From an uncultured Clostridia bacterium (GTDB lineage: Bacteria; Bacillota; Dehalobacteriia; UBA4068; JAAVYR01): a DNA stretch of 17,026 nucleotides. The stretch is from positions 1 through 17,026 of the forward strand of contig CAMNVD010000017.1 in the NCBI GenBank assembly GCA_946562005.1, in the 5' to 3' direction. Positions 1 to 7,303 of the stretch are shown here, piece after piece. The notes beneath the pieces were generated by a model. The model had not been told where the DNA came from, made no database searches, and saw nothing but the letters and a program-made list of their open reading frames with translations. Numbering within the stretch: the stretch's first letter is position 1; the number at the start of each line of letters is the position of its first letter. A program made the position numbers and the translations under genes.

Positions 1-2
1 GC

Positions 3-107
3 TATATTATCAAAGATTCTCTGCTCCATGAACAATTATCCCATCTATCTCCAGAAGAAAGAAACCGCATTTACAACATTATAGAAACATTTCTCAAAAC
101 TTCCTAG
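3..107 (+). CDS. C-terminal fragment of an upstream protein (possible HTH regulator)
   Basis: An open frame enters from the left edge and ends at TAG 105-107, giving 34 residues (tail LSPEERNRIYNIIETFLKTS). The amphipathic, charged helix resembles the tails of small XRE-type regulators, but no diagnostic domain is inside the window, so the product cannot be named. A hairpin overlaps its stop codon. The other two frames are also open for a short distance or stop early; this one was chosen because its composition looks coding and its stop sits exactly at the terminator. Confidence 0.5.
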   Translation, partial: YIIKDSLLHEQLSHLSPEERNRIYNIIETFLKTS

Positions 108-132
108 ATCGTCATCACTTAGGAAGTTTTTT
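96..132 (+). terminator. Rho-independent terminator overlapping the stop codon of the first gene
   Basis: AAAACTTCCTA (96-106) pairs perfectly with TAGGAAGTTTT (120-130), an 11-bp stem with a 13-nt loop, and the 3' arm runs into T6 (127-132). The stop codon TAG 105-107 lies in the 5' arm. Confidence 0.8.
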
Positions 133-137
133 AAAAT
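109..137 (+). promoter_or_regulatory. Candidate sigma-A promoter inside the terminator
   Basis: TCGTCA (109-114), a 17-nt spacer and TAAAAT (132-137) match the consensus at 4/6 and 5/6 positions. It would start RNA near 144, just before the ribosome site of the 163 gene. It is the only promoter I find for that gene; otherwise the gene depends on readthrough of the terminator. The region is AT-rich, so a chance match is possible. Confidence 0.35.
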
Positions 138-162
138 TTTTTGGTTTTAGGAGGTTGTTTTT

Positions 163-393
163 ATGGTAAGATTAGTCAATGAACATTATTGTTATAATGA
201 ACAATGTCTGTATCAGTGGTGCGACCGCTGCGCCTATGGCGGCATTACCATTGACGCTACCGGCCGCTGTACCAACTATATGCCCATCCGTATGTCGTCA
301 GAGGAATTAAAGGCATATAAAAGAAAATATTATGGTGTGGACCCGGCAGAAGATGTGCCTTATAAGGTTATCCATCGAGACCCAGAGGAATGA
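163..393 (+). CDS. Small Cys-rich hypothetical protein (putative metal-binding)
   Basis: This 76-residue protein has a strong ribosome site (TAGGAGG 148-154, 8 nt before ATG 163). Five cysteines, C10, C15, C20, C23 and C36, form a C-x4-C-x4-C-x2-C-x12-C pattern, reminiscent of the small DUF1540-type Cys motif, which suggests a zinc or other metal knuckle; that is inference. The second half is charged and has no membrane segment. Oddity: the TGA at 391-393 is followed in the same frame by about 29 codons of plausible coding sequence, then by a terminator. A TGG-to-TGA change could have shortened a longer protein. I do not recognise the function. Confidence 0.6.
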   Translation: MVRLVNEHYCYNEQCLYQWCDRCAYGGITIDATGRCTNYMPIRMSSEELKAYKRKYYGVDPAEDVPYKVIHRDPEE

Positions 394-494
394 AAGCCTC
401 CTACCATTGAAGACTTCCAGCGGATAGAAAAAGAATACCGTGACGAAAAAATGCACCACTATGGTCGCAATGATTACTCCAAGGAAAAGAAAAA

Positions 495-532
495 GAGAGT
501 GAGAAAAAATAATTTCTCACTCTCCTTTTTTT
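495..532 (+). terminator. Rho-independent terminator after the Cys-rich gene
   Basis: GAGAGTGAGAAA (495-506) pairs with TTTCTCACTCTC (513-524) as a perfect 12-bp stem with a 6-nt loop, followed by C and T7 (526-532). Confidence 0.9.
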
Positions 533-571
533 GCTTCTCTTGCAACCTTCGACAAAAAACCTGAATTTTTC

Positions 572-601
572 TCTGGTAAAAAATAAAAAAAAGATTATAA
601 T
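572..601 (+). promoter_or_regulatory. Possible promoter of the Fe-S protein gene
   Basis: A perfect TATAAT lies at 596-601 in the AT-rich stretch between the terminator and the gene. The -35 region is poor (TCTGGT 572-577 at 18-nt spacing). It would give a leader of about 58 nt. Confidence 0.35.
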
Positions 602-665
602 AAGAAGAAAACGAAATAATCCTTTTATCATCAAACTATTTTTCATTATAAAGGAGCTTTTTATT

Positions 666-2036
666 ATGGGTCACCATACCATTAAAAACGGCTATCAGAG
701 CTTTGCCGATAGGCTAAATCTCTTACCTCAGGGCGCACCCCAGACCAAAGCGCTCTATCCCCTCTTAGAGGCATTAGTCAGCGAGAAAGAGGCAGCGGTC
801 CTCTCTCTCCTGCCCGTCCGTCCCTTTTCCATCGAAAAGGCAGCAGGCGCCCTGAAGAAATCCACAGCCGAAACAGAAAAAATCCTCACAGACTTGGCAA
901 GTAAAGCTATGCTTCTGGACGTGACAGACCCAGAGGGCAACCGGCAATTTATCCTGCCGCCGCCTATGGCAGGCTTCTTTGAGTTTTCCCTTATGCGTAT
1001 GGGCGGGCAGCGAGACCAAAAGCAAATCTCTGCACTCCTTTATGAATACCTGAATGTAGAGGAAGACTTCGTCCGAGAGTTATTCGTCACCAATACCAAA
1101 CTGGGCAGGATTCTCGTCAACGAAAAAGCTTACGAACAAAGCAAGGCAAAAGAAGAAGAAAACATCCCCCACGAGCTGCACATCCTAGACTATGAGCGCA
1201 CCAGCCATATTCTGGAAAAAGCCGGCACCATCGCTGTAGGCACCTGCTACTGCCGGCATAAAATGCTCCATATGGGCAAAAGCTGCGACGCCCCCCTAGA
1301 CGTGTGTCTCACCCTAGGCAACACGGCAAAATCTCTCATTAAGTACGGCCACGCCCGAGAGCTAACCTTATCCGAAGCCATGGACGCCATTGCGCTATCT
1401 CAAGAACACCACCTGGTGCAAATCGGCGAAAACGAGCAAAAGGATATGCCTTTCATCTGCAACTGCTGCGGCTGCTGCTGTGAAGCGCTCCTAGCTATCA
1501 AGCGCTTTGGCACATTAAATTCTATTAACACCACATCGTTCCTGCCTCAGGTAACAGACGCCTGCATTGGCTGCGGTAAGTGCGCAAAAATCTGCCCAGT
1601 AGACTGTATCCAGCTGGAGAAAATTCCTCTGACAGAAACAGAACTTTCCGAGCCCAATGACTTCACCGTCACTGAGAAGGAAAGCAAGCGTACCATTAGC
1701 AAAAAACAGGGGAAATACCGTATTCTTCTCACCATCGACGAGTCAGTATGTCTCGGCTGCGGTTTATGTGTGCAGGCTTGCCCCACCCAAGCTATCTCTT
1801 TACGGCAACGAGAAAACACCATCATCACACCGGTAACAGCATCCCACCGTATCGTCCTTGCCGCCATCGACAAAGGGCTGCTTTCTAATCTCATCTTCGA
1901 TAACCAAGCCTTCGCCAGCCACCGGGCCATGGCGGCCATCCTCGGCGCCATCCTCAAGCTGCCGCCAGCTAAGCAGCTCTTAGCCAAGGAGCAAATCCGC
2001 TCCCACTATCTTGCCAATCTCCTCGACAAAAAGTAA
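666..2036 (+). CDS. Winged-helix/Cys-rich protein with two [4Fe-4S] ferredoxin motifs
   Basis: The protein has 456 residues from ATG 666, chosen because AAGGAG (651-656) lies 9 nt upstream; the longer open frame beginning at 531 runs back into the terminator. Residues about 20-110 look like a helical winged-helix domain. The middle carries C194-x-C196, C207 and C214, then a dense C265-x-CC-x-CCC cluster (265-272). Two classical ferredoxin motifs follow: C300-x2-C303-x2-C306-x3-C310-P and C362-x2-C365-x2-C368-x3-C372-P. The family is known as 4Fe-4S dicluster-domain proteins of anaerobes; substrate and partners are unknown. A cytoplasmic electron-transfer or redox-sensing role is inferred. There is no signal peptide or transmembrane segment. 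It stands alone, with its own possible promoter and no clear terminator downstream. Confidence 0.8.
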   Translation: MGHHTIKNGYQSFADRLNLLPQGAPQTKALYPLLEALVSEKEAAVLSLLPVRPFSIEKAAGALKKSTAETEKILTDLASKAMLLDVTDPEGNRQFILPPPMAGFFEFSLMRMGGQRDQKQISALLYEYLNVEEDFVRELFVTNTKLGRILVNEKAYEQSKAKEEENIPHELHILDYERTSHILEKAGTIAVGTCYCRHKMLHMGKSCDAPLDVCLTLGNTAKSLIKYGHARELTLSEAMDAIALSQEHHLVQIGENEQKDMPFICNCCGCCCEALLAIKRFGTLNSINTTSFLPQVTDACIGCGKCAKICPVDCIQLEKIPLTETELSEPNDFTVTEKESKRTISKKQGKYRILLTIDESVCLGCGLCVQACPTQAISLRQRENTIITPVTASHRIVLAAIDKGLLSNLIFDNQAFASHRAMAAILGAILKLPPAKQLLAKEQIRSHYLANLLDKK

Positions 2037-2079
2037 TCCGCCACTTAGTACAAGCACTAGGCAAACGACGCCCTAAGCA

Positions 2080-2160
2080 AAGAGGAGCGACCAGAAGGAA
2101 TCAGTATTGTTTGCTGCTAGGTAGTATAGCAAGTCATTCTGCACCTTAACAAAGAATCTT
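2080..2160. repeat. Degenerate intergenic repeat, copy upstream of proB
   Basis: CTGCTAG (around 2115-2121) is followed by GTCATTCTG (2133-2141) and AAGAATCT (2152-2159). The same three blocks, more compact, recur between proB and proA at 3050-3084. A related piece (GAGGAGCGACCAGAAGGAAT, about 2081-2100) precedes it. ATTCT and AGAAT are inverted relative to each other, so the element could fold. Such GTCATTCTG...AAGAATCT elements are commonly scattered between bacterial genes. Confidence 0.45.
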
Positions 2161-2181
2161 TACTTTTCCATTGTCTTTTTA

Positions 2182-2209
2182 TTGTTTTTTGTCGAGAAAT
2201 TGCTATAAT
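2182..2209 (+). promoter_or_regulatory. Promoter of proBA
   Basis: TTGTTT (2182-2187), a 16-nt spacer and a perfect TATAAT (2204-2209) preceded by TGC, an extended -10. RNA would start near 2216, giving a leader of about 37 nt before proB. No T-box or other leader structure is visible. Confidence 0.75.
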
Positions 2210-2252
2210 AGAAATAATAAGAACTATGAAGAACTGTGATGGAGGCGCAAGT

Positions 2253-3044
2253 ATGAATTGTTTTCAAGGAGCTAAGCGAATCGTAGTCAAGGTGGGCACC
2301 TCTACCCTGACCCACGCCACCGGTATCATTAATATCCGCCGCATGGAAAACCTGGTCAAAGTATTAGCGGACATTAAAAATTCCGGCAGGGAACTGGTAG
2401 TGGTAACTTCCGCCGCTATCAGCGTGGGCGTAGGGAAATTAGGCCTTAGCGAAAAGCCCAAGGATATGCCCTCCAAACAGGCGGCTGCCGCTGTAGGCCA
2501 GTGCGAACTGATGTATCTTTATGATAAGGCTTTTTCTGAATACAATCATACCGTATCCCAGCTGCTCCTGACCCGTGACATGATGGAAAACAACCACTGG
2601 AAAGAAAATATCAGAAACACATTCTGCCGTCTCTTAGAGATGGGTGCTATCCCCATCGTCAATGAAAACGACACCGTCAATACGGAAGAAATCGAATTCG
2701 GTGACAACGATACCTTATCTGCGCTGGTAGCCACATTAGTAGAGGCAGACGCTCTCGTCATTATGAGTGATGTAGACGGCCTCTACACAGAAAATCCTCG
2801 GAAGAATCCACAAGAGGCCAAGCTCATCTCTACCGTCACAGAAATCGACGACCAGATTCGGGCCCTTGCCCAGGGTGCTGGCACTGCCTTTGCCACTGGC
2901 GGTATGATTACCAAGCTTCATGCAGCAGATATCGCCATGGCTGCTGGCATCGACATGGCCATCATCAGCGGCGACCACCCGGAAAATCTCTACCGCCTCT
3001 TTGACGGAGAGGCTATCGGCACCCACTTCGTCGCCAGAAAATAG
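2253..3044 (+). CDS. proB: Glutamate 5-kinase, short form without PUA domain
   Basis: ProB phosphorylates glutamate to gamma-glutamyl phosphate, the first step of proline synthesis. The 263-residue protein starts at ATG 2253, behind GGAGG (2241-2245); an in-frame ATG at 2226 has no ribosome site. The amino-acid-kinase fold is clear: VVKVGTSTL near the N terminus, the NENDTV segment, EFGDNDTLSALVA, the nucleotide-site SDVDGLY, and GGMITKLHAA near the C terminus. The C-terminal PUA domain of the E. coli enzyme (367 residues) is absent, which is normal for many Bacillota. The usual SGA signature reads S53-A54-A55, a Gly-to-Ala change next to the substrate loop. It is co-transcribed with proA, 80 bp downstream. 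Confidence 0.95.
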   Translation: MNCFQGAKRIVVKVGTSTLTHATGIINIRRMENLVKVLADIKNSGRELVVVTSAAISVGVGKLGLSEKPKDMPSKQAAAAVGQCELMYLYDKAFSEYNHTVSQLLLTRDMMENNHWKENIRNTFCRLLEMGAIPIVNENDTVNTEEIEFGDNDTLSALVATLVEADALVIMSDVDGLYTENPRKNPQEAKLISTVTEIDDQIRALAQGAGTAFATGGMITKLHAADIAMAAGIDMAIISGDHPENLYRLFDGEAIGTHFVARK

Positions 3045-3049
3045 GCACC

Positions 3050-3085
3050 TGCTAGTCGTCATTCTGAGCGCAAGCGAAGAATCTC
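3050..3085. repeat. Intergenic repeat between proB and proA
   Basis: CTGCTAG is followed by GTCATTCTGAGCGCAAGCGA and AAGAATCTC. The ATTCT/AGAAT arms frame a GC-rich centre and could form a small hairpin in the proB-proA transcript. It matches the blocks found upstream of proB at 2115-2159. Confidence 0.5.
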
Positions 3086-3124
3086 TATTGCCCTAAAATC
3101 CCACCGTAAGAAAGAAGGCATACC

Positions 3125-4390
3125 ATGACCAATCCCGGTCTTTCTCCCTTAGAAACATTAGCCGCCTCTGTAAAGGAGGCTGCCAAAGTATTAAATATCA
3201 CCTCCTCCCAGCAGAGGAACGATGCCATTTCCCGCATCGCAGAAAATCTACTATTATACCAGGAGGAAATCCTAGTGGCCAATGCAGCAGATATTGCTGC
3301 CGCCAAGAAAAACGGTATCACCCCTGCTATGATAGATAGACTTACTTTAACGCCGGAACGCATCATAGGGATTGCTGATGCCTGTCGGCAGGTAATTTCC
3401 CTGCCTGACCCACTGGGTAAAGCCGACTATGGCACCACCCTGCAAAACGGACTGGAAATGGTAAGGGTGAAAGTACCCCTAGGCGTTATCGGCATCATTT
3501 ATGAAGCCCGTCCCAATGTGACAGTAGACGCAGCCGTCCTCTGCCTCAAGTCCGGCAATGCTTGTCTCTTAAAAGGCGGCAAAGAAGCCATCCATTCCAA
3601 CATGGCATTCACCAAAGTCATGGCCCAATCTCTAGCAGAAGCAGGACTTCCTACCCATTGCGTAGGGCTGATAGAAGACACCTCCCGAGAAACAGCCACC
3701 CAAATGATGCGGCTTAACGGTTATCTGGATGTACTTATCCCCAGAGGCGGCGCAGGACTCATCCGTGCTGTTGTTGAAAACGCTACTGTGCCCGTTATCG
3801 AGACAGGGGTAGGCAACTGCCACATTTATGTAGATGATGGCGCTGACCTTACCATGGCGGTAGATATCATCGACAATGCTAAGACTTCCCGTCCCAGCGT
3901 GTGCAATGCAGTAGAGACCATTCTCGTTCACGAGGCCATCGCAGAAGAATTCCTACCCCTACTCAAAGAACGATTAGACAGGCATCAGGTAGCATGGCGA
4001 GGCTGTAAGAAAACCCAGACCATTTTAGGGACAGTGATTCAGCCTGCCACAGAAGCAGATTACGCTACAGAGTATAACGACTACATCATTTGCTGCAAAG
4101 TGGTACAGCATATGGAGGAGGCCATTGCCCATATAGACCAATACTCCACCCGCCACTCGGAAGCCATTCTTACCAATGACTATAGGCGAAGCCAAGAATT
4201 TACCAGGAGAGTGGACGCTGCGGCAGTTTATGTCAATGCGTCTACCCGCTTCACTGACGGCGGTGAGTTTGGCTTTGGCGCAGAAATCGGCATCTCCACC
4301 CAGAAGCTCCACGCCCGAGGCCCTATGGGCCTAGAGCAGCTCACCAGCTGGAAATATATCCTCCGAGGCAACGGACAAACCAGACAATAA
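3125..4390 (+). CDS. proA: Glutamate-5-semialdehyde dehydrogenase (gamma-glutamyl phosphate reductase)
   Basis: ProA reduces gamma-glutamyl phosphate with NADPH to glutamate semialdehyde, the second step of proline synthesis, and acts with ProB. Its 421 residues match the family's usual length. The aldehyde-dehydrogenase fold shows GVIGIIYEARPNVTVDAA near residue 120, the LLKGGKEA segment, LIPRGGAGL, and the catalytic cysteine Cys260 in RPSVCNAVET. The C-terminal GEFGFGAEIGISTQKLHARG block is intact. The start is supported by a weak GAAGG site 8-12 nt upstream. No proC is present in the window, and no terminator follows, so the aminotransferase gene may share the transcript. Confidence 0.96.
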   Translation: MTNPGLSPLETLAASVKEAAKVLNITSSQQRNDAISRIAENLLLYQEEILVANAADIAAAKKNGITPAMIDRLTLTPERIIGIADACRQVISLPDPLGKADYGTTLQNGLEMVRVKVPLGVIGIIYEARPNVTVDAAVLCLKSGNACLLKGGKEAIHSNMAFTKVMAQSLAEAGLPTHCVGLIEDTSRETATQMMRLNGYLDVLIPRGGAGLIRAVVENATVPVIETGVGNCHIYVDDGADLTMAVDIIDNAKTSRPSVCNAVETILVHEAIAEEFLPLLKERLDRHQVAWRGCKKTQTILGTVIQPATEADYATEYNDYIICCKVVQHMEEAIAHIDQYSTRHSEAILTNDYRRSQEFTRRVDAAAVYVNASTRFTDGGEFGFGAEIGISTQKLHARGPMGLEQLTSWKYILRGNGQTRQ

Positions 4391-4439
4391 AGATTTACCA
4401 TATATCTTTAATTTATAAAGAAAAGAGGCATCCGCTAAT

Positions 4440-5645
4440 ATGACCGAACAAACCAATTCATCTGCTATTGACCAATTATTATCTGAACGAATCAAATCCA
4501 CCCCGCCTTCTTTTGTCAGAAGCATTTTGAAGGTAGCTGTCGACCCAGAAATCATTTCCTTTGCCGGTGGGCTACCCAACCCCGTATCCTTCCCCCAGGA
4601 AGAACTACTCACTTCTATGGAACGAATTGTAAAAACCTATGGCGACAAAGTATTCCAATACTCTGTCACCGCAGGCATTCCCGAATTGCGAAGACTTCTG
4701 GCCCAACGGTACAGCCAACGTTATGGGGTTAATCTCACCGAAGAAAACATCCTTATTACCACTGGTTCTCAGCAAGCATTAGACTTAATCAGCAAAGTAT
4801 TGCTGAACGACAACGATGGTATCATCGTAGAAAAACCCAGCTATTTAGGGGCGCTTCAAGCCTTCTCCCAATACCATCCTACTTTTTATCCCGTCAATCT
4901 CACGAAGGACGGATTAGATTTAAACCAACTGGAAGAAGCCCTGACCCATGAAAACATTAAATTCGTTTATGCTATCCCCGACTTCCAAAACCCCACAGGC
5001 CTGACCTATTCCGCTGAAAACAGAAAAAAAGTCGGCGAAATCTTGCAAAAACACAACATCGTCCTAGTAGAAGACGACCCATATGGCGATTTACGTTTCC
5101 GAGGTGAACGACTGCCTTACATTGGCCTGGGTAAACACCCAAATAGCATCGTGCTAGGTACCTTCTCCAAGACCGTAACTCCCGGTATGCGTATTGGCTT
5201 CATCGTATCTGAAAATAAAGAGCTGCTCAAAAATATCTCCATCTCCAAGGAAGCAAGTGACCTGCATACCAACGTCTTCTCCCAATACTTGATTTACGAC
5301 TATCTCAGCAACAATGATGTAGACGCCCACATCAACGACATCAAAAACTTATATGAGGACCAAGCCCAAGCTATGCTTAACGCAATGGCCGAATACTTCC
5401 CTGATACCGTATCCTACACCAAACCAGACGGCGGTATGTTTATCTGGGCAACGCTACCAGAAGGCGTGAGTGCGCTAGAACTTTTCCCCAAAGCATTAGA
5501 AAAGAAAGTAGCCTTCGTGCCGGGAGACCCCTTCTACGTAAACCAGAAAAACGTAAACACCATGCGGCTGAACTACACCAATGCCGATAGCACTACCATC
5601 AAAGAAGGTATCCGCAGACTGGGCGAACTATTAAAAGAACTATAA
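4440..5645 (+). CDS. PLP-dependent aminotransferase, class I/II, LysN-like
   Basis: This 401-residue fold-type-I aminotransferase lacks the N-terminal GntR domain of MocR regulators. It has the LysN/2-aminoadipate-aminotransferase signature: IISFAGGLPNP near residue 40, TTGSQQALDLI, the DFQNPTG loop, VEDDPYG, and the PLP lysine K244 in TFSKTVTPGMRIGF. The C terminus carries the PDGGMFIWA and MRLNYTN segments. Family members transfer the amino group from branched-chain, aromatic or 2-aminoadipate donors; the substrate cannot be fixed from sequence. The ribosome site (AGAGG, 11 nt upstream) is weak. It lies 49 bp after proA; a functional link to proline synthesis is not evident. Confidence 0.88.
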   Translation: MTEQTNSSAIDQLLSERIKSTPPSFVRSILKVAVDPEIISFAGGLPNPVSFPQEELLTSMERIVKTYGDKVFQYSVTAGIPELRRLLAQRYSQRYGVNLTEENILITTGSQQALDLISKVLLNDNDGIIVEKPSYLGALQAFSQYHPTFYPVNLTKDGLDLNQLEEALTHENIKFVYAIPDFQNPTGLTYSAENRKKVGEILQKHNIVLVEDDPYGDLRFRGERLPYIGLGKHPNSIVLGTFSKTVTPGMRIGFIVSENKELLKNISISKEASDLHTNVFSQYLIYDYLSNNDVDAHINDIKNLYEDQAQAMLNAMAEYFPDTVSYTKPDGGMFIWATLPEGVSALELFPKALEKKVAFVPGDPFYVNQKNVNTMRLNYTNADSTTIKEGIRRLGELLKEL

Positions 5646-5663
5646 AAAAACCAAAACACTATC

Positions 5664-5696
5664 AAAAAAAGAGAACGGATTTTTCCGTTCTCTTTC
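5664..5696. terminator. Bidirectional terminator between convergent genes
   Basis: AAAGAGAACGGA (5668-5679) pairs with TCCGTTCTCTTT (5684-5695), a perfect 12-bp stem with a TTTT loop. A7 on the left (5664-5670) provides a T-run for the minus-strand gene; the right side is T-rich for the plus-strand aminotransferase. Confidence 0.85.
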
Positions 5697-5756
5697 TCAT
5701 TATCTTTTTAATCTTCATTATCTTTTTAACCCATTTTAGCTCATTGGTTTAAAAGA

Positions 5757-6365
5757 TTATAATGTGCTGAAAAGACCGCACAAAGCATTAACACAGCCTT
5801 CAATGCCCAGCTTATCTACATTTAAGCAGATATCATAGTTTAATGGGTCAGACCAGCTTTGTTTGGTGTGATAATAGTAAGAATCTTTTCTTTTTTGTTC
5901 TTTCTTTTTGATAGCGCGGATGGCAGCAAATTCACTTAAGCCTTCTGTCTTCATCACATAGTCGATTTTGAAATCCATAGAACCGATAAGCTTTACCCGC
6001 AAGAGTTTAATTGGTTCATCTTTTAAGGCAAAGTTCCCACAACGACCAACAACGATATAGTCCTTTTCTTTTGCTGCATTTACCAAGACATCTTTTTGCA
6101 AGGAATAGAGTACATCGCTGACAGTGGTAGCTTTCGGGGCTTTTTCGTTACCGATGGATACCCGTTTATAAAATGCTAAGTTGGGAGATTTTTCATCTAC
6201 ACTTTCTAAAACGCCCGGTTCAATACCGCCATATTCAATGGCTTGATTTACTAAGTTGCGGTCATAATAATCAATGCCCAACCGTTTTGCTGTTTCAGAA
6301 GCGATTTCAGAACCACAGCAACCATATTCACGGTTCATGGTAATTACTTTATGCATATCTGTCAT
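5757..6365 (-). CDS. Cytidylate kinase-like family protein
   Basis: This 202-residue protein belongs to the Cytidylate_kin2 type: an N-terminal NREYG-x4-EIA phosphate-binding loop, then LGIDYYDRNLVNQA, VVGRCGNFAL around residue 108, and a C-terminal lid-like KKKEQKRKDSYYYH segment followed by DICLNVDKLG. Family members are annotated as nucleotide kinases, but true CMP kinase activity is often unproven. The loop reads GCCGS instead of the GSGGR common in the family, so ATP binding should not be taken for granted. ATG 6365 follows AAGGAG (6376-6381) at 10 nt. It is a monocistronic gene with its own promoter and a shared terminator. Confidence 0.8.
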   Translation of the reverse strand: MTDMHKVITMNREYGCCGSEIASETAKRLGIDYYDRNLVNQAIEYGGIEPGVLESVDEKSPNLAFYKRVSIGNEKAPKATTVSDVLYSLQKDVLVNAAKEKDYIVVGRCGNFALKDEPIKLLRVKLIGSMDFKIDYVMKTEGLSEFAAIRAIKKKEQKRKDSYYYHTKQSWSDPLNYDICLNVDKLGIEGCVNALCGLFSTL

Positions 6366-6452
6366 ATCAAATCAACTCCTTAATTATTTCACATACGCTA
6401 TGATACAACCAATCATTCTGCATCACATAGTTATGGTGATATGCTTTTTCTT

Positions 6453-6481
6453 ATTATATCAGAAAAGAGTTTAACATTCAA
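6453..6481 (-). promoter_or_regulatory. Promoter of the cytidylate kinase-like gene
   Basis: On the minus strand, TTGAAT (6476-6481), exactly 17 nt, then TATAAT (6453-6458), with TGA just before the -10. RNA would start near 6446, leaving a leader of about 80 nt that contains a small hairpin (CATCACATA/TATGGTGAT, 6421-6440). Confidence 0.8.
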
Positions 6482-6706
6482 TCACCCAACAGCCCTTCCA
6501 TAGAAAAAAATAAAAATTTCTTGGTAAATTTTACTATAAAAATGCCTGTCTAAATTTGTTTAAAAAGAAGAAATTCCGGCACACTAGAAAAAGAACAACC
6601 AAAACCAACGATAAAAATCCCTTTGACTATCTCTTTTGCCGGTGTAAATAACCAGGAAAAGCGCCCGATATCAACTTAGCTTTTCTTATTATTTATTAGC
6701 GGCCGG
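6482..6706. other. AT-rich intergenic stretch with no recognised gene
   Basis: About 225 bases between two minus-strand genes. All six frames are broken into short pieces. I see no tRNA, riboswitch or repeat. It could hold a small plus-strand RNA ending at the strong terminator that follows, but I see no convincing promoter. Confidence 0.5.
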
Positions 6707-6710
6707 AAAT

Positions 6711-6750
6711 AAACTCTTTGTTCCTACCCCTAAGGAACAAAGAGTTTTTT
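6711..6750. terminator. Strong terminator hairpin downstream of the PEBP gene
   Basis: AAACTCTTTGTTCCT (6711-6725) pairs with AGGAACAAAGAGTTT (6733-6747), a perfect 15-bp stem with a 7-nt loop. On the minus strand, just after the PEBP stop codon, the tail is TTTATTTC. On the plus strand the tail is a better T6, although no plus-strand gene is known to need it. Confidence 0.88.
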
Positions 6751-6751
6751 G

Positions 6752-7249
6752 CTAGGCGTCATAAATGCCGCTTAAGGACGCCTCTGCCAATACGTGCCCC
6801 TCCATGGCCCGACGCAACTCATTGTAAAAAAATCCGTTTTCCAAAGACAGCAACGTATCCAGCGCATAGACCTTCAGGTCATAGCGGTGGGACTTATCCG
6901 GCGGCGCCATGCCTCCGTAGACGCTAGCCTCTTCTCTCGTCATATTATCATGGCTATAGCGGCTATTTACCCCCTGGAGGAAATCTTGGGCATTGCTACT
7001 TTCATTTTCTTCTAAATGAGTTCGAGTCAGATTTGCCACCAACCAATGAATCCAGACAAAGCCGCACACCGGCACTGCGTCCATATCATCAAAGATAATT
7101 ACATAAGATTTTGTTTCTATTGGAGCGTCATGGATTGCCAAAGGAATGGAGTAAGTAGGCATATCATCCTTGCCAAACTGTGTTCCCCGCTTGCCATAAA
7201 TATCCATCCAATGACCCCGTGCGTCAAGGCCTTCACTGGTTATATACAT
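6752..7249 (-). CDS. YbhB/YbcL-family (PEBP, Raf kinase inhibitor-like) protein
   Basis: This 165-residue protein has the bacterial phosphatidylethanolamine-binding-protein fold. Visible signatures are the D54-D55-x-D57 segment leading to H68-W69 in FVWIHWLVANL, and YGGMAPPDKSHRYDLKVYALD (111-131), which supplies the ligand-pocket PP, H121 and R122 residues. Length matches YbhB/YbcL proteins. There is no signal peptide, so it is probably cytoplasmic. The biochemical role of bacterial members is poorly known. ATG 7249 follows AAGGAGG (7257-7263) at 7 nt. It is divergent from the cupin gene, sharing the 117-bp region 7250-7366, and ends at its own terminator. Confidence 0.88.
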   Translation of the reverse strand: MYITSEGLDARGHWMDIYGKRGTQFGKDDMPTYSIPLAIHDAPIETKSYVIIFDDMDAVPVCGFVWIHWLVANLTRTHLEENESSNAQDFLQGVNSRYSHDNMTREEASVYGGMAPPDKSHRYDLKVYALDTLLSLENGFFYNELRRAMEGHVLAEASLSGIYDA

Positions 7250-7303
7250 AAAAAACCCTCCTTACAGCTTCTTACTTCCTATTTTACACTGTATTAATTT
7301 TAT

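Noticed and set aside
391..393. Selenocysteine at the in-frame TGA
   Set aside because: I see no convincing stem-loop directly downstream, and the surrounding sequence does not resemble a known selenoprotein.
401..646. Minus-strand 81-residue hydrophobic ORF
   Set aside because: It crosses a plus-strand terminator and AT-rich leader, with no ribosome site.
531..665. Upstream extension of the Fe-S protein to 531
   Set aside because: It begins inside the terminator T-run, its residues are low-complexity (poly Lys/Arg from A-rich DNA), and ATG 666 has a good ribosome site.
2226..2252. ATG 2226 as proB start
   Set aside because: It has no ribosome site, whereas ATG 2253 follows GGAGG by 7 nt.
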